A stretch of 64,000 nucleotides of DNA from Pyxidicoccus parkwaysis. Its GTDB lineage: Bacteria > Myxococcota > Myxococcia > Myxococcales > Myxococcaceae. A program made the position numbers and the translations under genes. The DNA lies in the NCBI RefSeq assembly GCF_017301735.1, contig NZ_CP071090.1, positions 8,670,001 to 8,734,000 on the forward strand, in the 5' to 3' direction. Positions 45,142 to 53,500 of the stretch are shown in pieces. Under the pieces are notes generated by a model, which saw only the letters and a list, made by a program, of their open reading frames with translations, was not told where the DNA came from and did no database searches. The first letter of the stretch is position 1; each line of letters opens with the position of its first letter.

Positions 45142-46598
45142 GTGCCGACCTTGCGCATTCCGGAAGCGGCGGACGAAACAACCACGGGCTCACCGGTGCC
45201 GTCCGCCGCCACCGGGCGCACCACGCGCGGGAAGCGCACGACGACGCGCGTGCCCTTCCCCTCCTCCGAGCGCACCACCAGCGTGCCGCCGTGCGCCTCC
45301 ACCACGCGCTTGGTGGTGACGAGCCCCAGGCCATGGCCCGGCAGGCCCCGCACCTCCGGCGCGCGGAAGAACGGCTGGAAGAGCGAGGCCAGCGTCGCCG
45401 GCGCCATGCCGATGCCGTTGTCCTCCACCTCCAGCACCGCCTCCTCGCCCTCGGCGGCCACGCGCACCTTCACCTGCGCGTCCGGACGCCCCGCCGAGTA
45501 CTTCACCGCGTTGGTGAGCAGGTTGCGCGCGCTCACCTGCAACAGCTGCCCGGGGCAGTCCACCGCCACGCCGGGCGTCAGCTCGCGCTCCAGCGCCACG
45601 CCCTGCGCCGCCGCCGTCTGCGCCACCTCCAGCAGCACCGTGGTGACGGCCGTGTCCAGCTCGCCCACCGTGCGCTCGCCCCGCGTGCCCGCGCGGCAGA
45701 AGCGCAGCAGCGCCTCGATGAGCTCGCCCATGCGCAGCGCGCTGGACTCGCACTGCGCCAGCATCTCCAGCGCGCCCGCGTCCTTCACCGCGCCCGTGCG
45801 GCGGATGAGCGTGAGGTAGCCCTTGAGCGGCGCCAGCGGGGAGATGAGGTCGTGCGCCACGCGCCGCGTGAAGGCGTCCAGCTCCTGGTTGTGCCGGTCC
45901 AGCTCCTCGAGCTGTCCCTGAATCGTCGCGTCCTGGCGCTTGAGCAGCGAGGTGATGTGCCAGCCCACGCCCAGCGACAACAGCAGCGCCAGCAGCGTGG
46001 CGCCCGCGCCCAGCGCGGTGTTGCGCACGCGCAGGTCCGCCAGCCGGCCCACCAGCTCGCGCGCCTCGTCGGTGTTCTCCTGCGCCAGCGTGCCGGCCAG
46101 CGAGTCCAGCTCCGAGGCCAGCGGGCGGATGCGCTCGGCCAGGTGACGCCGCGCCCGGTCCGCCTCGCGCCGCTGCGACAGCACCGCCGCCGCGCGCACC
46201 TGATTGGCCAGCCCCTGGCAGCCCGCGTTGAAGCGCTGCCACGCCGCCTTGTCTCCAGGTGGGAGGTTGCGCGTGTACGCCTCAGATGCGGCGCGGATGT
46301 CGTTGAGGATTTCCTCCATCACCGCGTCCGCCGCGGCGCGCTCGCCGTCATCGGTGGCGCGGATGTGCGCTTCAATGGCGGACTCCAGCGACAGCGCGTC
46401 CACGCGGATGCGGCCGATGAGGCCCGCGCGCTCCAGCGCCTCCTGCACCAGTGCGTCCACCTGCCGCCCGGTGCGCACCTCCGTCCACAGCGTGAAGGCC
46501 GTAACGGCGGACAGGAGCAGCACCACGAAGAAGAAGCCGGCGCGGTAGCCGCGGATGGGTGTGCGGGAGGAGCTCACGGGGATGGGTTCCTCTACCAC
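45138..46598 (-). CDS. Membrane sensor histidine kinase partner of the NtrC-type regulator
   Basis: This 486-residue protein has a first membrane helix (about 20-40), a helical periplasmic sensor of about 150 residues, a second helix (about 196-215) and a coiled linker (QGQLEELDRHNQELDAF). HisKA follows with VAHDLISPLAPLKG (His249), then HATPase with LLTNAVKYSAG, DNGIGMAP and GHGLGLVTTKRV. The four-helix-bundle-like sensor fits small ligand or envelope sensing. It is coupled to the regulator by an ATGA overlap and lies 41 bp after a coiled-coil lipoprotein gene, which may be its accessory sensor. Confidence 0.88.
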   Translation of the reverse strand: MVEEPIPVSSSRTPIRGYRAGFFFVVLLLSAVTAFTLWTEVRTGRQVDALVQEALERAGLIGRIRVDALSLESAIEAHIRATDDGERAAADAVMEEILNDIRAASEAYTRNLPPGDKAAWQRFNAGCQGLANQVRAAAVLSQRREADRARRHLAERIRPLASELDSLAGTLAQENTDEARELVGRLADLRVRNTALGAGATLLALLLSLGVGWHITSLLKRQDATIQGQLEELDRHNQELDAFTRRVAHDLISPLAPLKGYLTLIRRTGAVKDAGALEMLAQCESSALRMGELIEALLRFCRAGTRGERTVGELDTAVTTVLLEVAQTAAAQGVALERELTPGVAVDCPGQLLQVSARNLLTNAVKYSAGRPDAQVKVRVAAEGEEAVLEVEDNGIGMAPATLASLFQPFFRAPEVRGLPGHGLGLVTTKRVVEAHGGTLVVRSEEGKGTRVVVRFPRVVRPVAADGTGEPVVVSSAASGMRKVGT

Positions 46599-46639
46599 GG
46601 CGCGGCCTGAAGCTCCGCGAGCGCCGTGCGTCCGTCTGA

Positions 46640-47104
46640 CTAGGGAGCGCCCGTCTTGCCGTCCTGGGGCGAAGTGCCGGACGGCTGCTGCGGAGGCTGC
46701 ATGCGGCGCCGCGCGCGCTCCAGCGCGGACTCGTACCAGACGTCCGACAGCTCCTCGTGCATCTCCTTCAGTTCCTTCAGCTCGTTGAGCTGCCGCTCCA
46801 GCGCCAGCAACTGCGCGTTGTGCTCCTCCAGCGCGTGCCGGTCCGCCTCGGTGCGCACCAATTCCTCCAGCACGGCCGCGCGCCCCTGCTCCGCCTCGGC
46901 GCGCTCCAGCGTCAGCCGCTCCAGCCGGGACTCCAGCGCGGCGATGCGCATCGCCAGTGCTTCCGTCCGCTCACGCTCCGCCGTGTACTCGCGCTGCCAG
47001 CGCTCTGCTTCCAGCACCTGGGCCTCGAGCTGCGCGGGCGTGATTCTTCCCGCACAGCCGACGCCCAGCCATGCCACCGCCGTCACGAGCCGCAGGGACC
47101 GCAT
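46640..47104 (-). CDS. Coiled-coil lipoprotein upstream of the two-component system
   Basis: This 154-residue lipoprotein has its lipobox at Cys17 (LGVGC) and one long heptad-repeat coiled coil (about 25-125; IAALESRLERLTLERAEAE, ERQLNELKELKEMHEEL), ending in a Gln/Pro/Gly tail. It is first in a three-gene unit with the sensor kinase and NtrC-type regulator. It might sense envelope state and touch the kinase sensor domain; that is inference. The ATG at 47104 opens the signal peptide. Confidence 0.75.
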   Translation of the reverse strand: MRSLRLVTAVAWLGVGCAGRITPAQLEAQVLEAERWQREYTAERERTEALAMRIAALESRLERLTLERAEAEQGRAAVLEELVRTEADRHALEEHNAQLLALERQLNELKELKEMHEELSDVWYESALERARRRMQPPQQPSGTSPQDGKTGAP

Positions 47105-47236
47105 ACACCGTCTCTCCCGCGCCGCGGCCGCGCGACATGCGCGGCGTGAGGCCCGGGCCTGCCACCGGCTGTCAGCCAGTAGCGCACGCAGCTTGCTCAA
47201 CTGCTCCGGTGTCGTCAAAGCGACATGCGCTCGCTT

Positions 47237-47273
47237 GGGGAGCAAGCCCCCACTGTTGGTTCGCCAACCGTGG
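47237..47273. other. Adjacent hairpins in the 300-bp divergent region 47105-47404
   Basis: The divergent gap holds promoters for the coiled-coil lipoprotein (minus) and the AEAKPAA protein (plus). Within it, GGGG (47237-47240) can pair with CCCC (47247-47250), and a longer stem-loop follows: CCAC-T-GTTGG, loop TTCG, CCAAC-C-GTGG (47250-47273). These could be part of the 5' leader of the plus-strand gene or a small RNA. No protein-like frame is seen here. Confidence 0.35.
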
Positions 47274-47404
47274 AGTTTCTCCCCAGGCGCACACGCCTTG
47301 CGCGAGCGCTCCCCTCGGAAGGGCCTGCTGGCATGCCGGCTGCTCATGTGTCCCGCAGGCAACGCGACGCAATCCAGCGTCGTCGCCCCCCAACGGAGCT
47401 TTCC

Positions 47405-47653
47405 ATGAAGACCGTGTTCGCCGCCGCCCTCCTCGCCGCCGCCACCGCGTTTGCCAACACGCCTGCCCCGGCCGCCGCCGAGGCCAAGCCGGCCGCCGCC
47501 GAGGCCAAGCCCGCCGCCGCTCCTGCTCCCGAGGCCAAGCCCGCCGAGGCCGCCCCGGCCCCCACCGCCGAGGCCAAGCCCGAGGCCAAGCCCGCGAAGA
47601 AGTCCGGCAAGAAGGCCGCCCCCAAGACCGAGACGGCCGCCGACACCAAGTAA
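47405..47653 (+). CDS. Small exported Ala/Lys/Pro-rich repeat protein
   Basis: This 82-residue protein has a signal peptide (MKTVFAAALLAAATAFA) and a mature part built almost only of Ala, Glu, Lys and Pro in imperfect AEAKPAA repeats, ending with a basic KKSGKKAAPK patch. It should be an extended, unstructured periplasmic peptide, perhaps a wall or nucleic-acid binder. Its ATG opens the signal peptide. A strong terminator follows, so it is a single-gene unit. Confidence 0.68.
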   Translation: MKTVFAAALLAAATAFANTPAPAAAEAKPAAAEAKPAAAPAPEAKPAEAAPAPTAEAKPEAKPAKKSGKKAAPKTETAADTK

Positions 47654-47684
47654 TTCCTGTTTTACAGGTTCATGTCGTACGGAC

Positions 47685-47724
47685 GGGGGTGCCTCCTCAG
47701 CGGAGGCGCCCCCGTTGTCTTTTC
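47685..47724 (+). terminator. Rho-independent terminator
   Basis: GGGGGTGCCTCC (47685-47696) pairs with GGAGGCGCCCCC (47702-47713) with one G-U pair and a 5-base loop, followed by GTTGTCTTTT. It ends the small repeat-protein transcript. Confidence 0.8.
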
Positions 47725-47841
47725 TCGGGTCCAACTCCACCCAGCCTGCGCGTCGCAGCGGGCACGCACTCGACAAGGATGAGAGGTCTGTTTCGCCCCG
47801 CCCGGGTCATTCGCTCCGTAACGCAATCGACGTATTCAGTG

Positions 47842-47882
47842 ACTCTGTCGTTTGACAGGGACAGAGTAATCCTGCTTAATAC
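47842..47882 (+). promoter_or_regulatory. Sigma-70-like promoter inside an 8-bp inverted repeat
   Basis: TTGACA (47852-47857) and TAATAC (47877-47882; 19-base spacing) or TTAATA (18-base) lie in an AT-rich patch about 80 bases before the GAF gene. ACTCTGTC (47842-47849) and GACAGAGT (47860-47867) are perfect inverted repeats that straddle the -35 box, an ideal place for a repressor. The assignment is by eye. Confidence 0.45.
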
Positions 47883-47959
47883 GACTTAAGCGAATGACAG
47901 ACCGTTCCGGATAGTGACGGAACTCCCTGTTCCCCCCTCGTTCTGGAGTGCCCCCTCAC

Positions 47960-48550
47960 ATGATTGAAGCCTTCGCGAAGGTGTCGGAAGCGTCGAAGCT
48001 GCTGCTGGAGAAAGGCCTGGGTGTCGCCACGGGCTCCGAGGCGCTGAGGATGGTGGGCCACGCGCTCGGAGTGGACCGGGCGTACATCTTCGAGAACCGG
48101 GTCCACGGCACGTACGGCCGCTTCATCACGGACATGCGCCACGCCTGGGCGGAGCCGCCCACGCCGTCGCCGCTGGCCAACCCGGTGCTGCGCGCCTTCT
48201 CCTTCCGCGACTTCGCGCCGGGCTGGGTGGACATGCTGGAGGCGGGCATGGTGGTGGCGTGCCCCACGCGTGACGCTCCGCCGATGATGAAGGACCTGCT
48301 GGAGCGCCAGGGCACGCAGTCGGTGCTGCTGTGCCCCATCCACCCCTCGCGGACGCAGTGGTGGGGCGTGGTGGGCTTCGAGGACTGCCGGCAGGCGCGC
48401 GTGTGGAAGCCGGAGGACATCAGCCTCCTGAAGTCACTGTCGCGCGCGGTGGCGGCATCGGTGCGCCACGGGCAGATGCGCTCGTCGCTGGACCAGGTCC
48501 GCAACAGCCTGCGGCAGGCGGTGGGCCGCACGCCCGTCTCGGGGCACTGA
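47960..48550 (+). CDS. Stand-alone GAF-domain protein
   Basis: This 196-residue soluble protein is almost entirely one GAF domain: LLLEKGLGVATGSEALRMV, VDRAYIFENR, TQSVLLCPIHPS, WWGVVGFEDC, WKPEDISLLKSLSRAVAAS. GAF modules bind small ligands or haem and usually sit in sensors; this one has no output domain, so it may act on a partner such as the Ser/Thr kinase encoded 97 bp downstream. ATG 47960 is used; a GTG four codons earlier overlaps its own ribosome-binding site. A promoter/operator-like site lies upstream. Confidence 0.75.
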   Translation: MIEAFAKVSEASKLLLEKGLGVATGSEALRMVGHALGVDRAYIFENRVHGTYGRFITDMRHAWAEPPTPSPLANPVLRAFSFRDFAPGWVDMLEAGMVVACPTRDAPPMMKDLLERQGTQSVLLCPIHPSRTQWWGVVGFEDCRQARVWKPEDISLLKSLSRAVAASVRHGQMRSSLDQVRNSLRQAVGRTPVSGH

Positions 48551-48557
48551 CGGCCGC

Positions 48558-48591
48558 CGGGTCGTCTGCCTGGGGGGGCACCGACGACCCG
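48558..48591 (+). terminator. 9-bp hairpin between the GAF and kinase genes
   Basis: CGGGTCGTC (48558-48566) and GACGACCCG (48583-48591) form a perfect stem after the GAF stop. There is no T-tract, so it may be an attenuating or stabilising structure rather than a full stop. Confidence 0.4.
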
Positions 48592-48647
48592 CGTTGACCG
48601 GATAGTACAGCCTCGCGTTTCTGCTACCCTGGCGGCCCGCAACCGCC

Positions 48648-50507
48648 ATGTCCTCAATCGACCCCACCGCGATCAGCCGGCCACGTTCTCCGGACCTCAT
48701 CAGCGGCTACCACCTCGAGAAGCTCGTCGGTAGCGGCGGCATGGGCGAGGTGCACAAGGCCACGCAGCTGTCGCTGGGCCGCACGGTGGCGGTGAAGCTC
48801 CTCAACCCCGAGCTGGCGAAGGACCCGTCCTTCATCGCGCGCTTCCAGAAGGAGGCCGCCGCGCTGGCGGCGCTGAGCCACCCGCACATCGTCTCCATCG
48901 TGGACAAGGGGAAGAACGACACCACGTACTACCTGGTGATGGAGTTCGTGGATGGTCCGTCGCTGCGCGAGCTCATCCGCACGCCGGACCTGGACCCGAT
49001 GGTCGCCCTGCGGCGGATGCTCGAAATCTGCCGGGCCATCGAGTACGCGCACGGCCGCGGCGTCATCCACCGGGACCTGAAGCCGGAGAACATCCTGCTG
49101 GACCAGCAGGCGGGCGGCATCGCCAAGGTGTCGGACTTCGGGCTGGCGTCGTTCCTCGCGGATGCCAGTCCCTCCTCGCGCTACGCGCTCACGTCCACGC
49201 ACGTGTCCATGGGCACGCTGTCGTACATGGCGCCCGAGCAGCGGGTGGACGCGAAGAACGCGGACGCGCGCGCGGACATCTTCTCGCTGGGCGTCATCCT
49301 CTACGAGTGGCTGACGGGTGAGGTGCCGCTGGGGACGTTTGATCCTCCGTCGCGGCGCAAGCAGGGCATCGACCCGCGGCTGGATGCCATCGTCACGCGG
49401 TGCCTCAAGCCGGACCCGGATGACCGCTACCCGTCGGTGACGGCGCTCATCGCGGACCTGGAAGTGCTGGTGCCCGGCAGCCTGCCGTCGCTGCTCCCGA
49501 TGAAGCAGACGCGCATGCAGCGCTTCCGCCAGGGCGTGCGCAAGGTGGTGCGCCGCACGCTGCAGACGGCGGAGGTGCTGACCGTGGTGGCGGCGCTCGG
49601 CGTGCTGGGCGTGGCCTGGCTGCGCAGCACCGAGCATCCCCCGGAGCTACAGCCGGGCGAGGCCCTCATGGGCAAGCTGGCGCCGCTGCCGATAGACCCG
49701 GGGCCGGGCCGGATAGTGGAGAGCCAGGACAAGCGCACGGTGTCCGTGGGTGAGGGGCCGGTTCCCCTGAAGTTGCTCCTGAATGGCCGGCCATTGGCCA
49801 TCGAGAACAAGGCTTTCGTCTTCCCTCCCGTGGCCGACGACGGCCCGGCGCGGGCGGGGCTCGTCCGCGTGGACAGCTCGCCCATGGAGGGCGACATCGC
49901 CTCGCTCAGTGCCCGCATCCGCGCGGAGGCCCCGCCCCCCACGTGGCAGAGCCGCATTCGGACCGTGGCCTTCGGGCCTCAGCCCAAGGCGATGGCCGCG
50001 CTGCTGCTCGTGGGCACCGAGGGCCGCTACGTGGCGCTCTTCTACAGCGGAGCCAAGGCACCGCTGCGGCTGGAGTGGTCGCTTGGCGAGCGCAGCGGCA
50101 CCATGCTGGGCCAGGCCGCCCCTGAGGGAGAGGCGGTGGAGCTGGAAATCAAGGTGGACGCCGACGGCATCCTCCAGGCGTACCTGGGCCGCGGCAGGGA
50201 CCAGCGCGCCATCGCCGAGCCGCTCAACCTGGGGCCGGGGTGGATGGAGCAATTCAGCATCACGCCGCTGTCCGCCTTTGGCTGCCTCGAGGGCACCTGC
50301 CGCGCCGACGAATTCGTCTATACCGTGCGACAGGCTCCGCCCCCGGGCACGACGGCCCCGGTGTCCACCGTGGTGCCGCCCGTGGCGAAGGCCGTCACGG
50401 CCAGCACGGTGCCGGCCAAGGCGGTGACGCCCAAGAAGCCGCCTCCGCCTCCGCCGCCCAAGAAGCAGCCCGCCAAGGCACCGCCCAAGGGCGGCAAGCG
50501 ACGGTAG
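48648..50507 (+). CDS. Membrane Ser/Thr protein kinase
   Basis: This 619-residue protein has a complete eukaryotic-like kinase domain (about 20-285): VGSGGMGEV loop, Lys50, HRDLKPEN with Asp143, DFG with Asp163 and an APEQ motif. A basic juxtamembrane stretch and one helix (about 305-322) lead to an extracytoplasmic beta-rich domain (about 345-540) of unknown type; no PASTA repeats are present. The tail is a Pro/Lys run. The RD-type catalytic loop and intact motifs indicate activity. Such kinases are abundant in myxobacteria and act in development and stress. Confidence 0.9.
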   Translation: MSSIDPTAISRPRSPDLISGYHLEKLVGSGGMGEVHKATQLSLGRTVAVKLLNPELAKDPSFIARFQKEAAALAALSHPHIVSIVDKGKNDTTYYLVMEFVDGPSLRELIRTPDLDPMVALRRMLEICRAIEYAHGRGVIHRDLKPENILLDQQAGGIAKVSDFGLASFLADASPSSRYALTSTHVSMGTLSYMAPEQRVDAKNADARADIFSLGVILYEWLTGEVPLGTFDPPSRRKQGIDPRLDAIVTRCLKPDPDDRYPSVTALIADLEVLVPGSLPSLLPMKQTRMQRFRQGVRKVVRRTLQTAEVLTVVAALGVLGVAWLRSTEHPPELQPGEALMGKLAPLPIDPGPGRIVESQDKRTVSVGEGPVPLKLLLNGRPLAIENKAFVFPPVADDGPARAGLVRVDSSPMEGDIASLSARIRAEAPPPTWQSRIRTVAFGPQPKAMAALLLVGTEGRYVALFYSGAKAPLRLEWSLGERSGTMLGQAAPEGEAVELEIKVDADGILQAYLGRGRDQRAIAEPLNLGPGWMEQFSITPLSAFGCLEGTCRADEFVYTVRQAPPPGTTAPVSTVVPPVAKAVTASTVPAKAVTPKKPPPPPPPKKQPAKAPPKGGKRR

Positions 50508-50591
50508 CAGGCGCAATCGCCCGCGCGCGGACATCCAGCGCAGGGGAATATGGCCACCCACGAGGGATTGCATTATCCCTTCGGCCCTCCT

Positions 50592-53500
50592 ATGCGCACC
50601 TTCCGTCGCGGACTCACCGCGCTCGCCGTCCTCGCCGCCCTCACCGGCTGCCCCAAGTCCACCTCCTCCGTCACGCCACACGTGCTGGAGTCCGCCGCCG
50701 AGCGGGCCCAGAAGGGCACCGACGAGGCGCGCACGCTCGCGCTCGCGGGCTTCCACGCGTACCTGGTGGCGGGGGACAACGCGCTCGCGCAGCAGCGCTT
50801 CGACGCCGCCGTGGCCAAGGACGCGGGTGACCCGTACGCGCTCGCCGGGCAGCACCTGATGGCGCGCCGAGCGGGCCGCACGGACCGGGCGCTGGAAGCC
50901 GCGATTGAATTGGCGGCGCGCGCCCCCCAGCACCCGCTGGCGGTGTTCGCCGCGCGCTACATGCTCGACTCGGTGGGCACGTCGAAGGCGCTGGACGACG
51001 AAATCCTCAAGGGCGCGGACCGGGCGCTGGCGGCGGGCGCGGCAGGGGAGACCGCATACCTGCTGCGTGGCACGCGCCTGTCCGTGCAGGTGGTGCGCGG
51101 CGACGCGAAGGCGCGAGACGCGGCGCTGCGCGAGCTGGGCGGCGCGGGCGAGGCCTCCCTCGTGGGCCCCTTCTCTCCCTTCCACGTGCTGTCGTGGGCT
51201 GAAGAAGACCCCGTGAGCAAGACGGGCGCCGTGACGGGCCCCTTCAACAGCCCCTTCGGCCCGCAGCCCGTGCGCACGCTGCACGCGCCGGACGGCCGGC
51301 TGGATTTGGGCGGCGAGCCCGGCGAGGGGGACCTGTACCTGCTCGCCTTCGACGCCGAGGTGACGGAGCCGGGCGCGTACGTGGTGCGCTCGGTGAGCGG
51401 CACGTCGCACCAGGTGATGATGGACGGCACGCCGCTCCTGGAGCGCAAAGGCTGGCAGGGCACCACCTCCACCGTCACCGCGCGCACGGTGGACCTGCCC
51501 GCGGGCAAGCACCGCTTCCTGATTCGCCAGCTCAAGGCCGGCACCTCCGGCGTGCTCACCTTCTCCCTGCTGCGCGTGGACGGGCGCCCGTCCAACGTGC
51601 GCTTCACCGCCGCCACCGGGGCCGCGCCGCAGGCCTGGGGCAGCGGGCCCAAGGGCCGCGAGGAGACGCCGGGCGTCTACCCCACGGCGGAGTCGCTGAA
51701 GGTCGCGCTGGAGGAGGAGGCCGGTGATTTGCTCGCCACCGTGCTGGCGATTCGCGACGGCATGGGGCGCGACGCGGACGGCGCGCGCAGGCTGATGACG
51801 ACGGTGGACGCCCTCACGCCGGCCCTGCTGGAGCTGCGCGCGGAGCTGGCCGTGGTGGACCGCACCATCCCCACCAAGGTGGCGCGCGGCCGGGCCACGC
51901 GGGACCTGGAAGCGGTGCTGGCGAAGGACGCGAGCAACGTGGCGGCGATGCTGGTGCGCGCGGACCTCTTCCTGGATGACGGCCAGCCGGCCGCCGCGCT
52001 GGAGACGCTGAAGGCCGTGGACGCGACGAAGGGCCCGCCGCCCTTCCTCGTGTCGCTGACGCGGGCCCGCGCGGCGCTGGCGCTGGACGTGGAGTCGCTG
52101 GCGGAGGAGTCCCTCCAGACGGCGCTGGATGCGCAGCCGGGCCTGTGCGAGGCGCTGGGCCTCCAGTACAGCCTGGCGCGCCGGCGCGACGCGGTGGAGC
52201 GCGGAGACTCGCTGGTGGAGGCGCAGCGCGGCTGCCCGGGCGTGACGGTGCGCGAGGCCGAGCACGCGCGCACGCGTGGCGACATGGAGGCCTCCGCGAG
52301 GCTGTACGCGGAACTGCTGGAGAAGGACCCGGCCAGCGTGAGCACCGGCACCTCGCTGGCCAACATCTACGTGGGCCTGCGCCGCTACGACGACGCGACG
52401 GCGGTGCTGCGCGAGCTGGCGAAGGTGTGGCCGCGCAACGCGGACCTCGTGAAGCGGATGGCGGACGTGCGCGAGTACGCGGGCCAGCCCGCCGAGGCGC
52501 TGGCCCTGCGCGAGAAGGCGCTGGCCATGGAGGGCGAGGACTTGTCCCTGCGCCGCGCGGTGGAGCGCGCGAAGACGGGCAAGGAGGTGCTGCAGGACCA
52601 GGCCATCGACGGGCGAGAGGCCATCCGCGCGTACGAGGCGGAGCCGGTGACGGGCGGCAGCTCGGCGGCCTTCGTGCTGGACGCGGCCGCGGTGCGCGTG
52701 AACCCGGACGGAAGCCTCATCAACCGCATCCACACGGTGCAGAAGGCGCTGGAGCAGTCCGGCGTGCAGGACATCGCCGAAGTCACGGTGCCCCGCGGCG
52801 CGCAGGTGCTGGCGCTGCGCACGGTGAAGGCGGACGGCCGGGTGATGGAGCCGGAGAACATCGAGGGCAAGGAGACGGTGAGCCTGCCCGGCGTGCAGGT
52901 GGGTGACTACGTCGAGGTGGAGTACCTGCTGGCGGAAGGCCCGCGCGGCCCCGCGCAGCCCGGCTTCACCGCGTCCGCCTTCTACTTCCAGATTGCCAAC
53001 ACGCCGAACGCGTGGACGACGTACACGGTGGTGGCCCCCAAGGGCACCGGCATGAAGGTGGACGCGCACGGCATGAAGGCGCCGCCGCCGAAGGTGGAGG
53101 GTGACTCCGAGGTCTTCCACTACGAGGCGCACCGCGTGCCGCCGTTCATCGCCGAGCCGGACTCGCCGCCCTCCTCCAACGAGTACCTGCCCTTCGTGCT
53201 GGTGGGCGCCGGGGCCACGGGCAACGACGGCCTGGTGCGCGTCTACGGCGACGTGTTCCAGGAGCGCTGGATGCGCACGACGGAGGTGGAGGCCTTCGCG
53301 CGCAAGGCGGCCGAGGGCAAGACGGGCCTGGACGCGGTGAAGGCGCTGCACGCGGCGGTGATGCAGCGCTTCTCCGGGCACGACTCGGGGCTGGGCCAGT
53401 CCGCGGCGTCCACGGTGGCGCAGGACCGGGGCAGCCGGCTGCTGGTGATGAAGGCGGCCCTGAACGTGCTGGGCATTCCGGCGCGCGTGGCGGCCATCCG

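Noticed and set aside
47255-47268. Stem-loop GTTGG-TTCG-CCAAC resembling a tRNA T-arm
   Set aside because: The loop is four bases rather than seven, and no acceptor, D or anticodon arm can be placed around it.
50550-50591. Earlier in-frame start for the giant lipoprotein
   Set aside because: It would place 14 residues before the signal peptide and bury the lipobox signal. The ATG at 50592 fits export.
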